Origin: an uncultured Clostridia bacterium
GTDB lineage: Bacteria > Bacillota_A > Clostridia > Peptostreptococcales > Anaerovoracaceae
Direction: 5' to 3'
Assembly: GCA_945873875.1 (NCBI GenBank)
Contig: CAMCER010000066.1
Location: forward strand, 1 to 5,489
DNA length: 5,489 nt
Shown: positions 1 through 5,389 of the stretch, piece by piece
How the letters are laid out: each line of letters starts with the position of its first letter
Position numbering within the stretch: position 1 is the stretch's first letter
The notes under the pieces: generated by a model
Told to the model about the DNA's origin: nothing
The model's database searches: none
Seen by the model: the letters and a program-made list of their open reading frames with translations, nothing else
Translations under genes and position numbers: made by a program

Positions 1-2
1 TA

Positions 3-413
3 AGCGAGTGGAAAGAAAGGAAAAGTTCGCAGAACTTCTATTTCGAAGAGGGACTGATCCATGAGACCAGAAGCGGAGACCGGGTCAGGTCGAAAAGTGA
101 AGTGATGATCGCAGATGAGCTTTTTGATAACAAACTGTTATTCAAGACCGAACCAGCGCTGGAACTGGGAGGGAAAGTAGTTTATCCTGACTTTGAGATC
201 ATTCATCCGAATACGCATAAACTGATATGGTGGGAGCATTTTGGGATGATAGATGTCCCCGAATACTCACACGCTGCCATGCAGAAACTGGTAGAATACG
301 AACGGAATGGAATAATTTTCGAAGAAAATCTGATAGTAACATATGAAACTTCAGCAGCTCCGCTTACTCGTGCAATGATCAGAGAAAGGCTTGAGTATCA
401 TGATCTGATATAA
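3..413 (+). CDS. PD-(D/E)XK nuclease-like protein, 3' part (5' end outside window)
   Basis: The reading frame is open from the window edge and ends at TAA 411-413, so 136 residues of the C-terminal part are visible. A GTG at 102 followed by ATG at 105 could start a short protein, but the frame upstream is open and carries conserved-looking sequence (ETRSGDRVRSKSE), so I read the gene as truncated by the window. Visible elements, numbered from the first full codon, are SKSE (E33, the helix glutamate), YPDF (P62-D63) and WWEH (E78-H79), then GMID, NGIIFEENLIVTYET. This order (E ... PD-(14)-ExH) matches a group of uncharacterised Firmicute PD-(D/E)XK superfamily proteins, with His in place of the usual Lys. 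A DNA- or RNA-cleaving role is inferred from the fold only; the real substrate is unknown. It points the same way as the lysine operon but is separated from it by 714 bases and by the operon's own promoter, so it is probably unrelated to lysine synthesis. No clear intrinsic terminator follows it. Confidence 0.65.
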   Translation, partial: SEWKERKSSQNFYFEEGLIHETRSGDRVRSKSEVMIADELFDNKLLFKTEPALELGGKVVYPDFEIIHPNTHKLIWWEHFGMIDVPEYSHAAMQKLVEYERNGIIFEENLIVTYETSAAPLTRAMIRERLEYHDLI

Positions 414-435
414 ATCTGGCGAATCATCTGCTGCC

Positions 436-510
436 CGCGGATAGAGGCGTGGAGCGCGGCAGGACCAGGCAGGGGAGAGCACGCGGATAGAGGCGTGGTG
501 TGCGGCTGGA
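436..510. repeat. Imperfect direct repeat, two 29-nt copies spaced 46 bp
   Basis: Copy 1 is 436-464 and copy 2 is 482-510. The first 17 bases (CGCGGATAGAGGCGTGG) are identical, and 26 of 29 positions match overall. After that the two units drift apart, so this looks like a decayed tandem duplication of a 46-bp unit. The stretch is GC-rich compared with the AT-rich sequence that follows from about 560. It lies upstream of the promoter and has no coding signal that I trust. No function can be assigned from sequence. Confidence 0.6.
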
Positions 511-613
511 TCACGCGGCGCTCTTCAGAGCTGCAGGATGTCCCGGAGGGGGCCCGCCGAAAACAAAGGAATCAAGTATACAATATTTTTTGTGAGAAAA
601 ACACATAAAAGGG

Positions 614-642
614 TTGCGCATAGTAAAAATATGTTATAGAAT
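614..642 (+). promoter_or_regulatory. Sigma-A-type promoter of the lysine operon
   Basis: A -35-like TTGCGC at 614-619 is followed by 17 bases and a -10-like TAGAAT at 637-642 (5 of 6 to TATAAT). An overlapping reading is an extended -10, TG-T-TATAGA, at 632-640. Either puts the transcript start near 645-650, a few bases before the first riboswitch helix at 655, which is where a riboswitch promoter should be. The surrounding 575-645 segment is AT-rich. The -35 matches consensus only in TTG, so the exact hexamers are an inference; the position is well supported by the aptamer just downstream. Confidence 0.65.
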
Positions 643-654
643 GACACCAATGTT

Positions 655-806
655 GATAGAGGCTGCGAAGCAGAAGAAGGTGCGCGAGCCGGCAGGCAGC
701 GACCGCACTGGAGGCAATCTTCGCCGAATCGGTAAGGCAGGCATGACTTACTGGTGGGTCTATGGTCAATAGCCATAGGACTGTCTACGAAAGTAGTTGC
801 GCTATC
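655..806 (+). promoter_or_regulatory. Lysine riboswitch (L-box) aptamer
   Basis: This leader RNA binds free lysine and controls the downstream lysine genes. The five-helix fold can be traced. P1 pairs GATAG (655-659) with CTATC (802-806). P2 pairs GCGAAG (665-670) with CTTCGC (719-724), and its upper stem pairs GTGCG (680-684) with CGCAC (704-708). P3 pairs 730-736 with 747-753. P4 pairs CTATGG (760-765) with CCATAG (773-778). P5 is CTAC-GAAA-GTAG (785-796). Family signature stretches are present at the expected places: GATAGAGG at the 5' side, TTCGCCGAA at 720-728, CATGACTTACTGGTGGGTC around the P3/P4 junction, and GGACTGTC before P5. The known family usually sits ahead of lysC, lysA, dap genes or lysine transporters, which matches the lysA-dap operon here. 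The attached terminator at 870-901 implies an OFF switch by transcription termination when lysine is high. Confidence 0.95.
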
Positions 807-825
807 CCAATAAATTTTGAGAGAT

Positions 826-848
826 GTGCATCGCTTGCGGTGCATTTT
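826..848 (+). other. Hairpin in riboswitch expression platform
   Basis: TGCATCG (827-833) pairs with CGGTGCA (838-844), one pair being a G-T wobble, around a CTTG loop, and TTTT follows at 845-848. It lies between the aptamer and the stronger terminator. It could be a weak first terminator, or part of the alternative structure that competes with P1 or with the 874-889 stem. The short T-run makes it less likely to be the main stop. Confidence 0.4.
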
Positions 849-869
849 GTATCTGGAGATTTTTATGGT

Positions 870-901
870 CCGGCGGCAAGTGCTTGTCGGTTTTTTATTT
901 T
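870..901 (+). terminator. Intrinsic terminator of the lysine riboswitch
   Basis: The stem CGGCAA (874-879) pairs with TTGTCG (884-889), one pair being G-T, around a GTGC loop. G890 and then six T (891-896), one A and four more T follow. Flanking CCGG at 870-873 could add pairs with a bulge. It lies 64 bases after the aptamer's last helix, the usual place for the expression platform. In the lysine-bound state it should form and stop RNA polymerase before lysA. I could not define a clean anti-terminator that pairs with the P1 strand. Confidence 0.75.
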
Positions 902-1115
902 CCGGCGGGACTGCTGCTTTCAGCGCGGCGCTGATATGGGGATCATTATTTTTATTTGATCTCATATGAGGCTGCCGCAGGCGGAACTTTTCGAGACGTC
1001 CTGACTCTGACCGGACATCCCCTATAGACTTAAAAGTACAAAACAATAAAACAGCTGAAGCCCCGCGCATGCTTTAAAGCGGCAGGAAACTGCGAAGAAG
1101 CGGGGACATCAAAGA
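902..1115 (+). other. Long post-terminator leader with several inverted repeats
   Basis: About 225 bases lie between the riboswitch terminator and lysA, with no credible gene. Visible dyads are CAGCGC-G-GCGCTG (921-933); the perfect palindrome CTCATATGAG (961-970); GACGTCC (995-1001) with GGACATC (1013-1019), one mismatch; and CCCCGC (1061-1066) with GCGGGG (1100-1105), which encloses the palindrome GCTTTAAAGC (1071-1080) and a GCAG-GAAA-CTGC hairpin (1082-1093). CCGC at 1063-1066 can instead pair with GCGG at 1079-1082, so two folds compete just ahead of the lysA ribosome binding site. A weak second promoter, CTGACT (1001-1006), 16 bases, TATAGA (1023-1028), is possible. No known riboswitch or T-box signature was recognised. 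Confidence 0.4.
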
Positions 1116-1127
1116 AAGGACTTCATT

Positions 1128-2411
1128 ATGAGCATCCTAGAGATAGGCGGAGTGCCTGTCGACAGAATCGCGGAAAAATGCGGCACGCCCGTATACATAT
1201 TTGATGAAGCGAAGATCGAAAAGCAGCTGGCAGACTATAAGAAGTATTTCGTGTCTGACATGTTCGATACGGATATAGTCTACGCGTCAAAGGCATTTAC
1301 CTGCAGAGCCATGATAGAGAAACTGGTACAGGCAGGAACGTGCATCGACGTTGTCAGCGGCGGCGAGCTCTTTATAGCAGAGCAGGGAGGTATGCCGATG
1401 GAAAATGTATATTTCCACGGCAACAATAAGACCAGCGCCGAGCTGGAGCAGGCTCTGGACGCAGGCTGCGGGACCATAGTTCTGGATAATCTGACAGAAT
1501 GCGGCATCCTGGCTGACCTGGCCGAGCACAAGCGAAAGCGGATCAACGCCATGCTCAGGATCAACCCGGGAGTCGAGGCTCACACACACGAGTACATAAT
1601 GACCGGCGGATCCAATTCCAAGTTCGGCATAAGCATCGAGGAAAAAGACGCCATTGCAGAGCTTGTGAAAAGAGCAGGCGAAAGCAGCTACGTGGACTTC
1701 AAAGGCTTCCACAGCCACATAGGCTCACAGATCTTCGAAGACACCGCCTTCAAAAAGGCTGCCGAAGTGCTCATTAGCTTCTACAGCCAGATGGAAAAAG
1801 AGTACGGGATCAGCTGCTCCTGGCTCAGCCTCGGCGGAGGATTCGGGATCAGATACACAGACAGCGACAGCCCTATGAGCGTAAAGGACATGTGCGCAAG
1901 TCTTGTGGGAAAATGTGAGGAGGTCCTGAAAAAAGAAGGCGTCCAAATGGAAAAGATAATGATAGAGCCGGGAAGGTCCATCGTAGGCGAAGCCGGATCT
2001 ACGTTATATAAAGTAGGTTATCAGAAGTTCGCAGGAGACAGACATTACGTATTTGTCGACGGCGGGATGGGAGATAACATAAGACCTGCCCTTTATCAGG
2101 CGGAATATGATGCGGACATAGCAAACCGCATGGGAGAAGAAAAGGAGGAAGAGTATTATGTTGCCGGCAAGTACTGCGAGTCGGGCGACATACTGATCAA
2201 ACGGATCAGACTTCCGAAAACCATCGAGAAAGACGATCTTCTCATAATTTATTCCACCGGGGCTTACGGATACTCGATGGCCAGCTGCTATAACGGTATC
2301 GGCAGAGCGCCGGCAGTGTTCGTAAAAGACGGAAAGGCAAGAACAGTACTGAAAAGAGAAACATATCGCGATCTCATAAGACTTGAGACCGATGAGGAGG
2401 TAAACATATGA
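1128..2411 (+). CDS. lysA: Diaminopimelate decarboxylase
   Basis: This PLP enzyme converts meso-2,6-diaminopimelate to L-lysine and CO2, the last step of the diaminopimelate route, in the cytoplasm. The 427-residue length is normal for the family. The order is an N-terminal alanine-racemase-like barrel, then a C-terminal beta domain. Visible motifs are the PLP-binding lysine K55 in YASKAF, SGGELF 77-82, HGNNKT 97-102, RINPG 144-148, HSHIGSQI 195-202, the phosphate-binding LGGGFG 235-240, EPGRS 280-284, VDGGM 310-314, the CESGD motif 350-354 supplied across the dimer interface, and GAYGYSMAS 378-386. All key residues are present, so it should be active. ATG 1128 is supported by AAGGA at 1116-1120, 7 bases upstream. 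Its TGA stop overlaps the next gene's ATG (ATGA, 2408-2411), which suggests translational coupling. It is the first gene after the lysine riboswitch. Confidence 0.96.
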   Translation: MSILEIGGVPVDRIAEKCGTPVYIFDEAKIEKQLADYKKYFVSDMFDTDIVYASKAFTCRAMIEKLVQAGTCIDVVSGGELFIAEQGGMPMENVYFHGNNKTSAELEQALDAGCGTIVLDNLTECGILADLAEHKRKRINAMLRINPGVEAHTHEYIMTGGSNSKFGISIEEKDAIAELVKRAGESSYVDFKGFHSHIGSQIFEDTAFKKAAEVLISFYSQMEKEYGISCSWLSLGGGFGIRYTDSDSPMSVKDMCASLVGKCEEVLKKEGVQMEKIMIEPGRSIVGEAGSTLYKVGYQKFAGDRHYVFVDGGMGDNIRPALYQAEYDADIANRMGEEKEEEYYVAGKYCESGDILIKRIRLPKTIEKDDLLIIYSTGAYGYSMASCYNGIGRAPAVFVKDGKARTVLKRETYRDLIRLETDEEVNI

Positions 2412-3616
2412 ATTTAGTACAGAAATACGGCGGCGAAAGCATTGATTCTCTGCAAAAGGTCAGAGATATCGCGCAGAACGTGGCTGCCGCTAAGAAACCC
2501 GGCGACGGGCTGGTGATAGTGACAGGAGCCATGACCGGGCTCACAGAAAATATCATCAACATGGCTAATGCCATAAGCAATAACATCGCAAGAGCAGAGC
2601 TGGACACATTCTTCGCAGCAGGCGAGCAGGAGACAGCAGCGCTGATGACCACAGCATTGAGAGAGCAGGGCGTCGACGCAGTAACAGTAACGCAGCTGAG
2701 AGGCAGGAGCCTTGACTTAAACGACAATGTCTACGACAGCAACACTATCGAGATCGACACGGAAGAGCTGGAAAGACTCCTTTCAGAGGACAAAGTAATA
2801 GTCGTTGCGGGATTCCAGGGCATCGGCGACTACGACGCAGACGACGTGACCGGAAGATACGGCGCAGCGTCCACCGCAGTAGCCATCGCGGCTCAGCTGG
2901 GATGTCCGTGCCAGCTTTACGGGTCAGTGAACGAGTTCTACACAGCGGCTCCGGAAGTATATCCTAACGCGCATGTGCTGAAGAAGATCAGTTACGAAGA
3001 GGCTATGGAGCTGATCGTGCTTGGAAACATCGACCTTGAAGGAAGAGCCATCGAACTGGCAAAGAAATATAACGTAGAACTTTATATCGGAGATATGAAG
3101 AGTGCAGATAAAAGTGGAGGAACACTTATCTTGAATCAGAATTTGATCGTTGAAAGCATGCCGGTAACAGGCATAAGCATATCAGAAAACGTTGTAATCT
3201 ACACACTGAGAGGAATCGAAAACGACGGCAGCGCTGTTGCGGATCTCTTCGAGCTCCTGGGACAGACAGACGTCAACATCGACATGATCTCACAGCAGGT
3301 GGCAGGCGACGGCACATGCACAGTATCATTCAGCTGTGACGCTAAAGAAGCAGAGACACTTGATGCAGCCATCGCAGGTAACGCTATGCTCAGCGCTCTT
3401 GATACATCCAAGCAGGACGGTCTGGTACTGATCTCACTGGTAGGCGCAGGCATGGCTTCACGTCCAGGCGTTGCAAGCACAGTATTCTCAGTACTGGCTA
3501 AAGAGGGTATCAGATACTATCAGATCACGACTTCCGAGATATCCATCTCAGTTACAGTCGATAAGGAAAACAAAGGAAAAGCAGTCATCGCACTCGGAGA
3601 GGCATTCAACCTGTAG
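2408..3616 (+). CDS. Aspartate kinase family protein (LysC-like) with degraded active site and two ACT domains
   Basis: The family makes 4-phospho-L-aspartate from aspartate and ATP. This 402-residue protein matches the usual length of monofunctional lysine-sensitive aspartokinases: an amino-acid-kinase domain at about 1-245, then ACT domains at about 252-330 and 338-402. Kept features are KYGG 6-9 (K6), GEQ 72-74, VVAGFQGI 132-139, R150, ISYEEAMEL 194-202 and the C-terminal VGAGMASRPGVAS 345-357 with TTSEISISV 374-382. Lost features are in the substrate and ATP sites: GRGGSD is GRYGAA (149-154, so the catalytic Asp is A154), TDVDG is GSVNE (172-176), TADPR is TAAPE (179-183), KYGGT is KYGGE, HPR is EGR (211-213), and RSSF near 229 is GDMK. 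There is no stop or frameshift, so this is not a decayed pseudogene. I infer weak or no kinase activity and a possible regulatory, lysine-sensing role; a true kinase would be elsewhere. ATG 2408 follows GAGGAGG (2394-2400) by 7 bases, inside lysA. Confidence 0.85.
   Translation: MNLVQKYGGESIDSLQKVRDIAQNVAAAKKPGDGLVIVTGAMTGLTENIINMANAISNNIARAELDTFFAAGEQETAALMTTALREQGVDAVTVTQLRGRSLDLNDNVYDSNTIEIDTEELERLLSEDKVIVVAGFQGIGDYDADDVTGRYGAASTAVAIAAQLGCPCQLYGSVNEFYTAAPEVYPNAHVLKKISYEEAMELIVLGNIDLEGRAIELAKKYNVELYIGDMKSADKSGGTLILNQNLIVESMPVTGISISENVVIYTLRGIENDGSAVADLFELLGQTDVNIDMISQQVAGDGTCTVSFSCDAKEAETLDAAIAGNAMLSALDTSKQDGLVLISLVGAGMASRPGVASTVFSVLAKEGIRYYQITTSEISISVTVDKENKGKAVIALGEAFNL
3116..3133 (+). 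promoter_or_regulatory. Possible internal ribosome binding site and TTG start for an ACT-only product
   Basis: GGAGG at 3116-3120 is followed, 10 bases on, by an in-frame TTG at 3131 (residue 242 of the aspartokinase-like protein). Starting there would give about 161 residues containing both ACT domains and nothing else. Bacillus subtilis aspartokinase II and the Corynebacterium glutamicum enzyme are known to make such a beta subunit from an internal start at a similar position. Against it, the GGAGG comes from the Gly-Gly codons of a family-conserved SGGT/GT stretch, TTG is a weak start, and the spacing is long. Confidence 0.2.
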
Positions 3617-3627
3617 GAGTTTTGAGG

Positions 3628-4464
3628 ATGATAAGATTTTCCAAGTATCACGGATGCGGCAACAGCTTCGTAATAGTGAAAGAAGAGGATGTGGCCGGAG
3701 AAGATTTGAGCAGCCTTGCTGAAAAGATGTGCTGCGAGCAGACGGGCATCGGAGCGGACGGGTTCATCGTCGTAAGGTCAGTGCCTGAGCTGGAGATGAT
3801 CTTCTATAACAGAGACGGCAGCAGAGCTCCCATGTGCGGAAACGGCATAAGATGCTTCGCCAGATACTGCTACGACCAGGAGATATGCACAGACAGGCAG
3901 TTCCCTGTTGAGACCCTGGCCGGCAGGATGATCGTAGAAGTGGTGGAGCATGAGCCGTTCATGGTCAGGATCGACATGGGAAAACCGATCATGGATCCTG
4001 CAGCCTGCGGCATTGAAGGCGAAAGCGAGCCTTTCCTGCAGAGAACGATCACATGCATGGATACAGCAGGAAGCAAAGGCCGGGACTTTCAGGTCAGCAG
4101 CATATTCATGGGCACCATCCACACAGTCCTCTGGACGAAGAATCTGGACAGACTGGATAAGGAGAATGTGGGAAGCGCCATCGCCCATCATCCTATCTAC
4201 ACTGAGCAGACCAACGTCAACATGGTCCAGCAGATAGACAGGAGCACCCTGAAGATGCGCACCTACGAAAGAGGCGTGGGGATGACCCTGGCATGCGGAA
4301 CGGGAGCATGCGCCAGCGCCGTGATAGCAATACTTGAAGACAGATGTGACAAAGATATAGACGTACTGCTGCCGGAGGGAAAACTTCATATCACCCAGAG
4401 CAGCAGCGGAGAGATATTCATGACAGGCCCTGCCGTAAAAGTGGCAGACGGAGCCTTTATCTAA
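3628..4464 (+). CDS. dapF: Diaminopimelate epimerase
   Basis: This cofactor-independent enzyme interconverts LL- and meso-diaminopimelate, feeding both LysA and peptidoglycan synthesis. From ATG 3628 it is 278 residues, close to the family norm, and made of two similar halves that each carry one catalytic cysteine: C70 in MCGNGIRCF and C223 in ACGTGACAS. Other expected residues are KYHGCGNSF 6-14 (N12), GIGADG 40-45, N61 in YNRDGS, TNVN 195-198 and ERG 214-216. One oddity is GTIH at 162-165, where the family usually has GNPH, so the substrate-binding Asn appears to be Thr. I chose ATG 3628 over an in-frame TTG at 3622 because GGAG at 3616-3619 is 8 bases from the ATG but only 2 from the TTG. 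The gene starts 11 bases after the kinase-like gene, and its TAA lies inside the dapA ribosome binding site. Confidence 0.94.
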   Translation: MIRFSKYHGCGNSFVIVKEEDVAGEDLSSLAEKMCCEQTGIGADGFIVVRSVPELEMIFYNRDGSRAPMCGNGIRCFARYCYDQEICTDRQFPVETLAGRMIVEVVEHEPFMVRIDMGKPIMDPAACGIEGESEPFLQRTITCMDTAGSKGRDFQVSSIFMGTIHTVLWTKNLDRLDKENVGSAIAHHPIYTEQTNVNMVQQIDRSTLKMRTYERGVGMTLACGTGACASAVIAILEDRCDKDIDVLLPEGKLHITQSSSGEIFMTGPAVKVADGAFI

Positions 4465-4479
4465 GGAGGAAAAAACAAA

Positions 4480-5367
4480 ATGAACAGTCAGATGCTGAAC
4501 GGATCATTTGTAGCATTGATCACACCATATAACGAGGATCTGAGCGTGAACTACGACAAGATCAGAGAACTGGTAGACTTTCATATAGAAAACGGTACAG
4601 ACGGTATCGTAGCACTGGGAACTACAGCAGAATCACCTGCCCTTTCTTCAGAGGAGCAGGAGCAGATAGTTGCTACAGTCATCGAACAGGTAAACGGAAG
4701 GATCCCTGTAGTAGTCGGAGCAGGTTCCAACAACACACTGGTATCAGTAGAAAAGTGCCTGAAATTCCAGAGCATGGGAGCAGACGCCCTGCTGGTGATC
4801 ACACCTTACTACAACAAGACCAACAAAGCCGGTATGGTAAACCACTTCAGGACCATCGCAGACGCAGTTGATGTTCCTATCATTCTCTATAACGTACCGG
4901 GCAGAACAGGCTGCGCCCTGACATACGACGTAGTAAAAGAGCTTGCGCCGCATGAAAAGATCATCGCTGTAAAAGAAGCCAGCGGCGACATGTCCTTCAT
5001 GGTCCAGATCGCAAGACTCATAGACGACAACTTCACAGTAGTCAGCGGAAACGACGACATCACAGTTCCTATCATGTCAATGGGCGGAACAGGCGTCATC
5101 TCAGTACTGGCTAATGCAGTTCCGAGAGAGACTCACGACATGGTACAGGCATATCTTGACGGAGACACAGAAAAGGCAAGACAGTATCAGTGCGATTACC
5201 TCGCATTCATCAATGCGCTCTTCATCGAGACCAACCCGATCCCTATCAAGGAAGCAATGAACATGATGGGCATGAACGTAGGCGGATACAGGATGCCGCT
5301 TTATCCGATGTCCGAGCCGGATAAAGAAGTCCTGAAAGGAACTATGGAAGACCTGAAGCTGATATAG
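4480..5367 (+). CDS. dapA: 4-hydroxy-tetrahydrodipicolinate synthase
   Basis: This Schiff-base aldolase condenses pyruvate with aspartate semialdehyde, the first committed step of the diaminopimelate branch. It is 295 residues, a standard length, and forms a single TIM barrel. Active-site residues are all visible: GTTAES 47-52 (T48, T49), TPYYNK 108-113 (Y110), YNVPGRTG 137-144 (Y137 and R142) and the pyruvate-binding lysine K165 in VKEASG. The family's GTTGES has Ala for Gly here, and the downstream SGND 189-192 and GGTGVIS 202-208 are conserved. ATG 4480 is preceded by AAGGAGGA (4463-4470), 9 bases away and the strongest ribosome binding site in the window, which suggests high expression. 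Many lineages have several DapA-like aldolases, but position in this operon favours true DapA. Confidence 0.95.
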   Translation: MNSQMLNGSFVALITPYNEDLSVNYDKIRELVDFHIENGTDGIVALGTTAESPALSSEEQEQIVATVIEQVNGRIPVVVGAGSNNTLVSVEKCLKFQSMGADALLVITPYYNKTNKAGMVNHFRTIADAVDVPIILYNVPGRTGCALTYDVVKELAPHEKIIAVKEASGDMSFMVQIARLIDDNFTVVSGNDDITVPIMSMGGTGVISVLANAVPRETHDMVQAYLDGDTEKARQYQCDYLAFINALFIETNPIPIKEAMNMMGMNVGGYRMPLYPMSEPDKEVLKGTMEDLKLI

Positions 5368-5389
5368 CAGCGGAGGGAAAGGAGAAATC

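Noticed and set aside
520..531. GCTC-TTCA-GAGC as a terminator for the upstream nuclease-like gene
   Set aside because: Only four base pairs and no T-run follow it.
577..584. TATACAAT as a separate -10 box
   Set aside because: There is no -35-like hexamer at 16-18 bases upstream (GC-rich sequence), while the promoter at 614-642 is correctly placed for the riboswitch.
762..959. Plus-strand 65-codon frame as a leader peptide
   Set aside because: It starts inside helix P4 of the aptamer and crosses the terminator. No ribosome binding site precedes the ATG, and there is no run of Lys codons that would suggest attenuation by translation.
525..1070. Minus-strand open frame of 181 codons across the leader
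   Set aside because: It runs antisense through the riboswitch and terminator, has no ribosome binding site that I can see and no recognisable domain. Its residue makeup (rich in Arg, Cys, Ser) is what structured GC-rich RNA gives by chance.
1287..1718. Minus-strand frame of 143 codons inside lysA
   Set aside because: It is a shadow of the strongly conserved lysA coding strand, with no start signals or recognisable motif. The same applies to the antisense frames within the kinase-like gene, dapF and dapA.
3622..3627. TTG at 3622 as the dapF start
   Set aside because: It would leave only 2 bases after GGAG. ATG 3628 has 8-base spacing and gives the usual DapF N-terminus.
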